A DNA stretch of 9,258 bases from JANOQP01 sp044227705. GTDB taxonomy: Bacteria > Bacteroidota > Bacteroidia > Chitinophagales > Saprospiraceae. Of the stretch, positions 1-7,533 are shown one piece after another. The notes below the pieces were generated by a model. That model made no database searches. It worked only from the letters and a program-made list of their open reading frames with translations, and was not told the origin of the DNA. Within the stretch, counting starts at the first letter, position 1; each line of letters starts with the position of its first letter. Location of the stretch: NCBI GenBank assembly GCA_044227705.1, contig JBGAWE010000183.1, positions 1 to 9,258 of the forward strand. Reading direction: 5' to 3'. A program made the position numbers and the translations under genes.

Positions 1-1141
1 GGCTAGCGCTGAACGGGTAGGCCCCCTCGGTCTTCGTAGGGTCGCTCGGGTTCGGCAACGGGCTGGCCTGCCCCGTAGGGTAGAGGACGAGGTAGCGGCC
101 CGGGTTTTTCATCACGCCTCCGCCGACGGTCCAGGCCCATTTGTTGTGGCCGAACCATACGCGGTTGTACAGCATCGCGCTCAAAAAATACTGCGCCGGG
201 CCTCGGCTCGTGCCCCCGTCGTTGAACCCATCGACACCGCCGCCCTTCTCAAAACCGACGTCGCCCGTCAGCGAAAAGGCCATTTTGGTGACACCTGTCG
301 AGGCGGCGGGCCGGTCGAGGTAGCGCACGAGCAGGCTGTTGTCGGAGTGGAACCGCTTGCGGTCGGGCAGGCCGCCCGCGTCGGTGCCGTAGTAGTCGTT
401 GGTGAGCAGTTTGAGGTTGCTGCTGGGCATCCAAGTGATGTTCGCGCCGACGCCGGGCATCGAGTTGAACTTGCCGTAGCTCTGCCAGCCGTTGATTATC
501 CATGGCTCGATTTTCAGGTGCTTCGTCGGGAAAATTTGGACGCGCAGGCCGTTGAAGAACCACGGCGTGTTGTCGGAGGTGAACGAGGCCTGATATTCCC
601 AATTCTCCGGCTGGTAATAGGAGTTCAGGCCGATGTAAGACATGAACAGGCCCGCGTCCACATTGATGCCGTACCATTTGTTGAAATGGTAGCCCGCGTA
701 GCCCTCGCTCAAATAGCGGTAAACGTTGGCCAGTTGGTACTGCCCACGATAAGGACTGACGTCGTTGCGCGGCACTACAACGGAGCGCGTGCCGAACTGG
801 GTCATCACCCGAGCCCGGGCGTTCCCATAATTGAAATCGCCGCCGAGGTGGAGCGCCGAGAGCTGCACCTCGTTGTTGCGGGCAAGCGCGGTGGAGCCGA
901 CGACCGTGTTGTCGTTCGGGTCGTTGAAGGAGTGCGTGTAGTTCACGTCCATCAAAATGGATGGCGTGAAGAACCTCATGTTCTTGAACGCAGAGGAGTC
1001 GCGGCGGTCGTTGCCGTTCTGCCAAGTGGCGTCAATGTCGGAGAAAGGCTCGCCTTTTTGCTGGGCAAAAACCGTTTGGGCGCACGCCCAGAAACAGCCC
1101 AACACGAGCCATTTGACCTTAAAGTGTGCAGTCTTTTTCAT
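1..1141 (-). CDS. Outer-membrane beta-barrel protein (OmpL-like bbp2 type), 3' end cut by window edge
   Basis: The reading frame starts at ATG 1141 and stays open to base 1, giving 380 residues without a stop. It begins with a basic N-terminus (MKKTAHFKVKW), a hydrophobic stretch and TVFA-QQ at residues 23-28, a plausible signal-peptidase I site after residue 26. A lipobox-like VLGC at 13-16 lies too early in the hydrophobic segment to be convincing. The mature part is rich in alternating aromatic/polar strands with Gly, Asn and Tyr (for example IEPWIINGWQSYGKFN), typical of barrel strands, and I recognise the style of the putative beta-barrel porin-2/OmpL-like family. It lies 53 bases after kdpC on the same strand, so it is probably the distal gene of the kdp operon. 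Inferred role: outer-membrane passage for K+ or another ion. The family assignment is from memory of motifs; the operon position supports it. Confidence 0.75.
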   Translation of the reverse strand, partial: MKKTAHFKVKWLVLGCFWACAQTVFAQQKGEPFSDIDATWQNGNDRRDSSAFKNMRFFTPSILMDVNYTHSFNDPNDNTVVGSTALARNNEVQLSALHLGGDFNYGNARARVMTQFGTRSVVVPRNDVSPYRGQYQLANVYRYLSEGYAGYHFNKWYGINVDAGLFMSYIGLNSYYQPENWEYQASFTSDNTPWFFNGLRVQIFPTKHLKIEPWIINGWQSYGKFNSMPGVGANITWMPSSNLKLLTNDYYGTDAGGLPDRKRFHSDNSLLVRYLDRPAASTGVTKMAFSLTGDVGFEKGGGVDGFNDGGTSRGPAQYFLSAMLYNRVWFGHNKWAWTVGGGVMKNPGRYLVLYPTGQASPLPNPSDPTKTEGAYPFSAS

Positions 1142-1180
1142 CGAACAATTTTGATTTGCGTGAAAGGGTGTTAGCGAAAC

Positions 1181-1194
1181 GGCGGGCTGCCGCC
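1181..1194 (-). other. GC-rich hairpin directly after the kdpC stop
   Basis: Immediately after the kdpC TGA the minus strand reads GGCGG-CAGC-CCGCC, a perfect 5-bp stem with a 4-base loop. It is followed by GTTTC, not a long T-run, so it is a poor intrinsic terminator. It could be an attenuator or mRNA-stability element lowering expression of the downstream barrel gene, or chance in GC-rich DNA. No Bacteroidota-type promoter is visible between it and the barrel start. Confidence 0.25.
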
Positions 1195-1758
1195 TCACCT
1201 CAATTTTTCCAGTTCAAGGTTCAGCCGCAGCACGTTCACCTTCGGCACCCCGAAGAAGCCGAGCAGCGGCCTATCAATTTGATTTTCAACGAGTTGCGCC
1301 ACACGGGCCTCGTCCAGATTCCGTGCGGCGGCCACACGTTTGACCTGAATCCGCGCCGCCAGCGGCGAAATGTCGGGGTCGAGGCCGCTGCCCGAGGCCG
1401 TCACCATTTCCGAGGGGATTTCCGAGCGGCGCAGGTACGGGTGCGCCGCCGCGAAATCGGCGATGCGCTTTTCCACGTCCTTCAAATAGTCGGGGTTGGT
1501 CGGGCCTTTGTTCGAGCCGCCCGACCCGGCCGCGTTGTAGCCGACCGCCGAAGGGCGCGACCAGAAGAACCCCGGCACGTCGAACTTTTGGCCGACGCGG
1601 GTGGCCCCGACCTTCTGCCCGGCCTTTTCCAAGAACTCGACCTTGCCGCGACCGGGCGCGAGTTGGGCGATGCCCAGAAAAAGCAGCGGGTAGGCCACCG
1701 CGAAAAGCGCGGTGCAGCAAAGTGTGAGCTTCAGCGAGGGGATGAGATGCGACTTCAT
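1195..1758 (-). CDS. kdpC: Potassium-transporting ATPase KdpC subunit
   Basis: The product is 187 residues, the normal KdpC length. One N-terminal membrane helix (about residues 8-32, LTLCCTALFAVAYPLLFLG) is followed by a periplasmic domain. That domain carries the family signature FFWSRPSAVGYNAAGSGGSN (about residues 64-83), then GPTNPDYLKDVEKRI, and ends with LDEARVAQLVENQ...GFFGVPKVNVLRLNLEL. KdpC is the accessory subunit that joins KdpA and KdpB and stabilises the pump; it has no catalytic site of its own. The ATG at 1758 lies 11 bases after the kdpB stop, so the two are cotranscribed and probably translationally coupled. Nothing looks disrupted. Confidence 0.97.
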   Translation of the reverse strand: MKSHLIPSLKLTLCCTALFAVAYPLLFLGIAQLAPGRGKVEFLEKAGQKVGATRVGQKFDVPGFFWSRPSAVGYNAAGSGGSNKGPTNPDYLKDVEKRIADFAAAHPYLRRSEIPSEMVTASGSGLDPDISPLAARIQVKRVAAARNLDEARVAQLVENQIDRPLLGFFGVPKVNVLRLNLELEKLR

Positions 1759-1769
1759 TGCTTGATTTT

Positions 1770-3815
1770 TTAGAACATGGCGACCAAAAGGTCAATCAAC
1801 TTGATGCCGACGAACGGCGCGACCACCCCGCCGAGGCCGTAGATGAGCAGGTTGCGGCGCAGAAGCGCGCTCGCCCCGATGGGCTTGTAGGCCACGCCCT
1901 TCAGGGCCAGCGGGATGAGCAGCGGGATGATGATGGCGTTGAAAATCACCGCCGACAGAATGGCGCTCTCGGGCGAGGCGAGGTGCATTACGTTCAGTTT
2001 TTGCAGCGCGGGGATGCTCGTGATGAACAGCGCGGGGACGATGGCGAAGTACTTCGCCACGTCGTTGGCTATGCTGAAAGTAGTCAGCGCGCCCCGCGTC
2101 ATCAGGAGCTGCTTGCCAATTTCGACGACCTCAATGAGCTTCGTCGGGTCGTTGTCGAGATCGACCATGTTGCCCGCCTCCTTGGCTGCCTGGGTGCCGG
2201 AGTTCATCGCCACGCCCACGTCGGCCTGCGCGAGGGCGGGCGCGTCGTTGGTGCCGTCGCCCATCATGGCGACAAGTTTACCGGCGGCCTGCTCAGCGCG
2301 GATGTAGTTCATCTTGTCCTCCGGCCGGGCCTCGGCGATGAAGTCGTCGACGCCCGCTTTTTCGGCTATGTACTTGGCTGTCAACGAGTTGTCGCCGGTG
2401 ACCATGACGGTCTTGACGCCCATCTTCCGCAGCCGCTGGAAACGCTCGGTGATGCCGGGCTTAATGATGTCCTGCAGCTCGACCACGCCCAAGACCTCCT
2501 CGTTCTCGATGACGACGAGCGGCGTGCCGCCGTTCTTGGCGATTTCGCGCACCCGCTCCGCCGTCATCTCGGAAAAGACATGGCCCGCCCGCTCGACGAT
2601 TTGCCGAATGGCGTCGGAGGCGCCCTTGCGGATCCGCGTCCCGTCGGGCAGGTTCACGCCGGAGGAGCGCGTCTCGGCCGTGAAGGCGATGAACTCGACG
2701 GCCTCGCGGCGCACCTCGGGCAGCCTCGTCCCAGAGCTTTGGGCCAGCTCGACGATGGACTTCCCCTCCGGCGTGTCGTCGGCAAGGGAAGAGAGGAAGG
2801 CGGTCTGGATGAATTTCGCGCTCGTCGTGCCGTTTTCCGTGTTCTCGAAAAAGTGGGTCGCCTTGCGGTTGCCGATGGTGATGGTGCCGGTCTTGTCGAG
2901 GAGCAGCACGTCCACGTCGCCAGCCGTCTCGACGGCCTTGCCCGATTTCGTGATGACGTTCGCCCGCAGCGCCCGGTCGATGCCGGCGATGCCGATGGCC
3001 GAGAGCAGCCCTCCGATGGTCGTCGGGATGAGGCAGACGAAGAGCGAGATGAACGCCGCGATGGTGATGGGCGAGCGGGCGTAGTCGGCAAACGGCTTCA
3101 GCGTCACGCAGACGATGATGAAGACCAGCGTGAAGCCGGCCAACAGGATGGTCAGCGCGATTTCGTTGGGCGTTTTTTGGCGGTTCGCGCCCTCGACGAG
3201 GGCAATTATCTTGTCCAAAAAGCTCTCGCCGGGGTTGGTCGTCACGCGCACGACGATGCGGTCGGAGAGCACCTTCGTGCCGCCCGTGACCGAGCTTTTG
3301 TCGCCGCCCGACTCGCGGATGACGGGCGCGGACTCGCCCGTGATGGCGCTCTCGTCGATGGTGGCGATGCCCTCAGTGATCTCGCCGTCGGCGGGGATAA
3401 TGTCGCCCGCCGTGCAGAGGAAGACGTCGCCCGCGCGGAGCGTGCTCGACGAGACTTGCACCTCTTTCCCGTTGAGGATTTTCCGCGCCGGGGTCTCCTC
3501 GCGGGTCTTACGGAGGCTGTCGGCCTGGGCCTTGCCGCGCGCCTCGGCGATGGCCTCGGCGAAGTTGGCGAAGAGCAGGGTGACGAACAAGATACTGAAA
3601 ATCAACAGGTTGTAGCCGAGATTGCCCTGCGCCGAGTCGCCCGTCGCCAGGATGTGGACGATGACGGCGAGCATGACGGCCGTGCCGATTTCGACGGTGA
3701 ACATCACCGGGTTTTTCACGAGGGTGGCCGGGTTGAGCTTGACGAAGGAATGCCCGAGGGCCTCGCGGACAAGCGACGGCTCGAAAAGGGCGACCTGTTT
3801 TTTATGGCTTGACAT
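1770..3815 (-). CDS. kdpB: Potassium-transporting P-type ATPase, catalytic subunit KdpB
   Basis: This 681-residue protein is full length for KdpB, the ATP-hydrolysing subunit of the KdpFABC K+ pump in the inner membrane. Visible motifs in order: actuator TGES at 159-162 (Ser162 is the position known in E. coli KdpB to be inhibited by phosphorylation), membrane CLIPTTIGGL at 261-270, phosphorylation site DKTGTIT with Asp307, nucleotide-binding KGAS at 398-401, TGDN at 473-476, hinge GDGTNDAPAL at 519-528, and SIANDVAKYFAI at 581-592, which carries the conserved Asp/Lys pair of the fifth helix. All catalytic residues are present. The start at 3815 is preceded by an A-rich leader (CCCAAAAAAGAAATCCACC) with no Shine-Dalgarno, usual for Bacteroidota. 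It lies 24 bases after the proper kdpA stop. Confidence 0.98.
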   Translation of the reverse strand: MSSHKKQVALFEPSLVREALGHSFVKLNPATLVKNPVMFTVEIGTAVMLAVIVHILATGDSAQGNLGYNLLIFSILFVTLLFANFAEAIAEARGKAQADSLRKTREETPARKILNGKEVQVSSSTLRAGDVFLCTAGDIIPADGEITEGIATIDESAITGESAPVIRESGGDKSSVTGGTKVLSDRIVVRVTTNPGESFLDKIIALVEGANRQKTPNEIALTILLAGFTLVFIIVCVTLKPFADYARSPITIAAFISLFVCLIPTTIGGLLSAIGIAGIDRALRANVITKSGKAVETAGDVDVLLLDKTGTITIGNRKATHFFENTENGTTSAKFIQTAFLSSLADDTPEGKSIVELAQSSGTRLPEVRREAVEFIAFTAETRSSGVNLPDGTRIRKGASDAIRQIVERAGHVFSEMTAERVREIAKNGGTPLVVIENEEVLGVVELQDIIKPGITERFQRLRKMGVKTVMVTGDNSLTAKYIAEKAGVDDFIAEARPEDKMNYIRAEQAAGKLVAMMGDGTNDAPALAQADVGVAMNSGTQAAKEAGNMVDLDNDPTKLIEVVEIGKQLLMTRGALTTFSIANDVAKYFAIVPALFITSIPALQKLNVMHLASPESAILSAVIFNAIIIPLLIPLALKGVAYKPIGASALLRRNLLIYGLGGVVAPFVGIKLIDLLVAMF

Positions 3816-3839
3816 GGTGGATTTCTTTTTTGGGTTTGT

Positions 3840-5439
3840 TCAAAAAGTGAAATGCTCCGCTATCGGCCCGAGCACCAGGGCCGGGAAGAACGACAGCGCG
3901 GCCACGATGAAAATCACCGAAATGACCACCGCCCCGAAGGTCGCCGTGTCGGTCGGGAGGGTGCCGCCGGTCTCCGGAACCGATTTTTTGGCGGCGAGCA
4001 GCCCGGCGATCATCACCGGCCCGATGATGGGCAGGAAGCGGCCCAGCAGCAGGACGATGCCCGTCGTGTAATTCCAAAAAGGGTTGTTGTCGGCCAGCCC
4101 CTCGAAGCCGGAGCCGTTGTTGGCCGCCGCCGACGTGTACTCGTAGAGCATTTCCGAGAAGCCGTGGAACGAGGGGTTGTTCAGCCAGCCCGCCGACGGG
4201 TCGCGGCACAGCGTCCACGCCGACAGGGCCGTGCCGACCAGGATGAGGAAGGGGTGGAGCAGCGCGACGAGCATGGCGATTTTCATCTCCCGCGCCTCGA
4301 TCTTCTTCCCCAAGAACTCGGGCGTGCGCCCGACCATCAGCCCGGAGATGAACACGGCAAGGATGATGAAAATGTAGAAGTTGAGGAAGCCCACGCCCAC
4401 GCCGCCGTAGAAGGCGTTCATCATCATGTCGAGCATGAAAAAGCCGCCGGTGAGCGGCATCGCCGAGTCGTGCATCATGTTGACCGAGCCGTTGGAGGTG
4501 GCCGTCGTGACGACGCCCCAGAGTGCCGACGCGCCCGAGCCGAAGCGGATTTCTTTCCCCTCGAAGTTGCCGAGCGGCTGCGCGATGCCCATCTTGGCCA
4601 AATTGGGGTTGCCCGAAAACTCCTGCCAGACCGCCCCGGCGAGCATCAGCAGGAAGCCGAAGGTCATCACCCCGAAGACCATCCAGGCCAAGGGGCGGCG
4701 GTTGAGGTAGAAGCCGAGCGCGAAGACCAGCGCGATGGGCACGAGCGCGATGGCGACCGTTTCGAGGAAATTGGTGAAAAAAGTGGGGTTTTCGAGCGGG
4801 TGCGCCGAGTTCGCCCCGAAGTATTGGCGTGCCGTTCCAGAGCAGGGCGAGGGAGAGCAGGGCCGAGAGCGGCATCAGGATGCGCAGCGTGGACTTGAAA
4901 AAGAGGTCGTAGAAATTGCCCAGCCCGTCGGGCGAGAGCGGCTGGCGGCCGTCGTTGGGCCGGGTTTTCATGGCCTTGAACACGACCGCCGCCGCCGCCA
5001 TCCCCGTCCCGGCGGTGACGAACTGCAGGAACATCAGGGTGATCTGCCCGAGGTACGACAGCCCCGTTTCGCCCGAGTAGTGCTGCAGGTTGCAGTTGAC
5101 CAGAAACGAAACCGCGGTGATGAACGCGAGGTGAAGCGTCATCGAGGGGTTGCCGTCGGGGTTGAGCGGCAGCCAGCCCTGGTTGATCAGCACGAGGAGC
5201 GACAGCGCGAGCCACAGCCCGTTGATGGCCAGCATGGCGCGGAGGTTCTCGCGCCAGCCCATCTCGCGACGCTGGTCGATACCGGAGGCTCTGTAGACGA
5301 GGTTTTCGACGGGTCGAAAAACCGGGTCGAGCCAGGTCTTTTCCCCCGAAAAGACGCGGGCGATGTACCTGCCGAGCGGGTAGGCCAGCGCGAACGTGGC
5401 GAGGCAGGTGAGCAGGATGCTGAAAATCTCGGTTTGCAT
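3840..5439 (-). pseudogene. kdpA: kdpA, K+-channel subunit of the Kdp pump, interrupted by an internal deletion with frameshift
   Basis: KdpA is the potassium-selective membrane subunit, related to Trk/Ktr channels, with four P-loops. Codons 1-205 (5439 down to 4825) read correctly: MQTEIFSILLTCLATF start, NCNLQHYSGETG, and first filter VTAGTGMA. After LLWNGTP the frame breaks. The KdpA sequence resumes in another frame at about 4823 with YFGANSAHPLENP and runs 327 codons to TGA at 3840, including the third filter loop TTATSNGSVN and the fourth SAAANNGSGFEGL. The two parts total about 532 residues, against 557 in E. coli. The missing piece lies between NGTP and YFGANSAHP and contained the second filter loop (GTNGGG in relatives). 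The out-of-frame reading from the true start stays open to 3802 because of high GC, giving 545 meaningless-tailed residues. Either a real null allele or an assembly/sequencing error. Confidence 0.93.
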
Positions 5440-5537
5440 GGCGCAAAAGGTTGGCTGCCCGCCGGGCGGCAGGATCTGTGTTTTTTTAGAAAATGGAGCG
5501 GGGACGCCGGTTCCTCCGGGCTTTCAAGAGGCCGCCT

Positions 5538-5618
5538 TCAGAACTTCTCGGGTTTCAGCAGCACATAGATCATGTAGCCGAAGACCACGATGGCGAGGAA
5601 GAACAGTGCGGTGAACAT
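5538..5618 (-). CDS. kdpF: KdpF, small membrane subunit of the Kdp ATPase
   Basis: This is a 26-codon gene. Translation from ATG 5618 gives MFTALFFLAIVVFGYMIYVL followed by LKPEKF and TGA at 5538. That is one transmembrane helix followed by the short [L]xxPE[KR]F tail typical of KdpF, which binds KdpA and stabilises the KdpFABC complex. It is the first gene after the regulated promoter, 88 bases after the kdpE stop and 98 bases before kdpA. The 98-base gap holds no further gene. It contains only a short GC-rich imperfect dyad (CTGCCCGCCGGGCGGCAG, 5455-5472) and an A/T run. Context and the C-terminal motif make the call firm despite the length. Confidence 0.9.
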   Translation of the reverse strand: MFTALFFLAIVVFGYMIYVLLKPEKF

Positions 5619-5628
5619 CGTTGGTTGA

Positions 5629-5708
5629 TTTTTGACGGGACAAAGCTCCGGCCGCCGTTGCAAGCAAAAAGTAAAACCTCGGCCGCCGCGATAAGGATTT
5701 TGTAAAGA
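5629..5708 (-). promoter_or_regulatory. Candidate KdpE operator and promoter of kdpFABC (copy A of a duplicated cassette)
   Basis: The whole kdpE-kdpF gap is filled by a cassette that recurs before the histidine kinase. Read on the minus strand it has the block TCTTTACAAAATCCTTA (5708-5692), 46 bases containing TTTTACTTTTTGC, then the block CTTTGTCCCGTCAAAAA (5645-5629), ten bases before the kdpF ATG. Both 17-base blocks are identical in copy B. TTG (within TTTTTGC) followed by 16 bases and GAGCTTTG resembles the Bacteroidota TTG-N17-23-TAnnTTTG promoter with one mismatch and slightly short spacing. The upstream block is the likely activator site. The assignment to KdpE is inference from position. 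Confidence 0.65.
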
Positions 5709-6404
5709 CTACCCTGCGCCGAAGCGATAGCCCACGCCCGACTCGGTCGTGATGAGCCTCGGCAGGTTCGGGTCGTCCTCGATTTTCTTGCGCAGCTGGC
5801 CAACGAAGACGCGCGGGTACTCCGTGTGCTCGACGTAGCCCGGCCCCCACACCTCGCGCAGGATGAAGCGGTGGGTCAGCACCTTCCCCTCGTTTTTGGC
5901 GAAGAGCGTGAGCAGCGCCCATTCGGTGGAGGTCAGCTTGAGGGCCTCGCCGCTCTTTTTGACTGTATGGGCGACGAGGTCGATGGTCAAATTTCCAAAG
6001 GTTTTGACGGGTTCCGCCACTTCTTGCTGCGACTGGCGGAGCGCGGCTCGGATGCGGGCCAGCAGCTCGCCGGTTCGGAAGGGCTTGGTGAGATAGTCGT
6101 TCGCCCCGTTGTCGAGCGCTCGGACAATCTCGGCCTCGCTGCCGCGGGCGGAGACGACGATGATCGGCTTTTGAAACCACTCCCGCAGCGCGGCCAGCAC
6201 GTCCTGCCCGTCGGCGTCGGGCAGGCCGAGGTCGAGCAGGACGAGCGCGGGCTGGCGCATGGCCGCCTCGATTTTGCCCTCGCGGGCGGTCGCGGCGTGT
6301 CGGGCGCGGAGGCCGTTGGCTTCGAGCGCGATTTGCAGCAGGCGGCGGATGGCCGCGTCGTCTTCGATGACGAGGATTTCGGGCTGGTCAGTCATGGTGG
6401 ACAT
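5709..6404 (-). CDS. kdpE: KdpE, OmpR-family response regulator
   Basis: This 231-residue regulator has a receiver domain (about 9-122) with acidic pocket E14-D15-D16, phosphoacceptor Asp58 in LVLLDLGLPDADG, Ser85 (VVSAR) and Lys107 (YLTKPF). It is followed by a winged-helix DNA-binding domain (about 130-229) with LTSTEWALLTLF, THRFILREVWGPGY and RVFVGQLRKKIEDDP, ending in GVGYRFG. The sequence of the receiver and the VWGPGY..HTEYLRV-like segment are typical of KdpE, the activator of kdpFABC under K+ limitation. It overlaps the kinase gene: ATG 6404 overlaps by 17 bases, and the alternative ATG 6395 (MTDQP) overlaps by 8, in the form ATGACTGA. The latter is as likely as the longer start. Its stop abuts the conserved operator block of the next transcript. 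Confidence 0.93.
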   Translation of the reverse strand: MSTMTDQPEILVIEDDAAIRRLLQIALEANGLRARHAATAREGKIEAAMRQPALVLLDLGLPDADGQDVLAALREWFQKPIIVVSARGSEAEIVRALDNGANDYLTKPFRTGELLARIRAALRQSQQEVAEPVKTFGNLTIDLVAHTVKKSGEALKLTSTEWALLTLFAKNEGKVLTHRFILREVWGPGYVEHTEYPRVFVGQLRKKIEDDPNLPRLITTESGVGYRFGAG

Positions 6405-7524
6405 TTTGGGCGAAGATCTCGGTCGGGAATTCTAGGGTGAAACAGGCACCGCCGCCGGGCAGGTTGCGCAACGAGATTTCCCCGCCCTGCGCCTCCGTGA
6501 AGCCCCGCGCGACGAACAGGCCGAGGCCCGTCCCGTCGGCCTTCGTGCCGCTCGGGCGGTGGAATTTTTCAAAAACCTGCCTGATTTCCTGTTCGGGGAA
6601 TCCCGCACCGTTGTCGCTCACCTCGAGGACGAGGCTGTCTTCGTCGCGGTCTTTCACGGGGCGGAGGCTGTCATAGGCTTCGGCCTCATCGCGCTCGAAA
6701 TGGCCCCTGCGGCCCCCCTCCACCCGCGCCGCGAGCTTGACTCTCGATCCCGGCGGCGTGTGGTGCAGGGCGTTGGCGAGTAGGTTTTGGAGGGCTTGTT
6801 CCGTCAGCCCAAAATCCAGCCGGACGAGCGGCAGGCCTTCCGGCACGGCAACCTCGACGGTCCGCCCGTCGGTCGGCGGGTTCTTTTTCACGAGGCCGAA
6901 AAGGAGGTCGGCCACGTCCGTCCACTCTTTTTTCGGGGAGACCATGCCAGCCTCGATGCGCGACGTGTTGAGCAGGGTTTCGACTTGATCGGAGAGGCGG
7001 ACGGCGGCCGAGGAGATCTCGTCGAGCAGCTCAAATCGTTGGCTATCAGCAAGTTGTGCCGAGCTTTCGCGCAGCGTGTCGGCCGCGCCGAGAACGGTGG
7101 CGATGGGCGTCCGCAGGTCGTGCGAAAGGGAGCTGAACAGGGTGCCGTAGAGTTTAAGGGCGTTTTCGCGGTCGGCCTTTTCGCGGTTGAGCGTCTCGAT
7201 TTGCCGCAGGCGGTGGTTGATGACGCCGTTCAGCGCGGCGACGATTAGATACATCGTCATGAACAGGACATCCTCCGTGCTGTGGATATGAAAGGTGAAT
7301 TGGGGCGGGACGAAAAAGTAGTCCCAAAGGAGCGCGCTCAACACGGCCGCCGTCAGCACCGCCGCGAGGCCCTGCCGCATGGCGAGCACCGAGACCGTCA
7401 GCAACAACAGCAACGCGACGGAGCGGTAGCCGACCTGCTCCGCGAACGGGTAGCAGGCTCCTGCGACAGTCACCACTGTGAGGGCGGCGAGGAAGATTTG
7501 ACGGGGCTGGCTGATGCTGCTCAT
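6388..7524 (-). CDS. KdpD-type membrane histidine kinase lacking the N-terminal KdpD/Usp sensor half
   Basis: This is a 378-residue kinase. Residues about 9-100 form the DUF4118 membrane unit of KdpD (hydrophobic segments near 10-27, 35-49, 53-70 and 85-100, with the hallmark YFFVPPQFTFHI at 69-80). A short coiled linker (105-126) leads to HisKA with His135 in SHDLRTPIATVLG. The ATPase domain has N-box N247/N251, DNGAG 304-308 and GTGLGL 331-336, so it should be active. There is no GAF domain and none of the ~400-residue N-terminal KdpD/universal-stress part of E. coli KdpD. I chose ATG 7524. The frame extends to 7572, but that part lies inside the promoter cassette shared with kdpF and codes for nothing family-like. 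It is cotranscribed with kdpE. Function: phosphorylates KdpE in response to K+/turgor (inferred). Confidence 0.9.
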   Translation of the reverse strand: MSSISQPRQIFLAALTVVTVAGACYPFAEQVGYRSVALLLLLTVSVLAMRQGLAAVLTAAVLSALLWDYFFVPPQFTFHIHSTEDVLFMTMYLIVAALNGVINHRLRQIETLNREKADRENALKLYGTLFSSLSHDLRTPIATVLGAADTLRESSAQLADSQRFELLDEISSAAVRLSDQVETLLNTSRIEAGMVSPKKEWTDVADLLFGLVKKNPPTDGRTVEVAVPEGLPLVRLDFGLTEQALQNLLANALHHTPPGSRVKLAARVEGGRRGHFERDEAEAYDSLRPVKDRDEDSLVLEVSDNGAGFPEQEIRQVFEKFHRPSGTKADGTGLGLFVARGFTEAQGGEISLRNLPGGGACFTLEFPTEIFAQNVHHD

Positions 7525-7533
7525 GAGCTGTTT

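Noticed and set aside
146..1174. 342-codon plus-strand frame opposite the barrel gene, and the 258-codon minus-strand frame at 249-1025
   Set aside because: Both are other frames of the barrel-protein gene, which has a signal peptide and a continuous barrel-like sequence; the shadows show Arg/His-rich low-information sequence.
1758..3812. 684-codon open frame on the plus strand across the kdpB region
   Set aside because: It is the exact antisense of kdpB, very rich in Arg, Asp, Gly, Ala and His as expected for a mirror frame of GC-rich codons, and has no recognisable domain. kdpB has every P-type ATPase motif.
5455..5472. Dyad CTGCCCGCCGGGCGGCAG between kdpF and kdpA as a terminator or riboswitch element
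   Set aside because: The symmetry is imperfect with almost no loop, there is no T-run after it, and the 98-base gap is too short for known riboswitches that sense K+-related signals.
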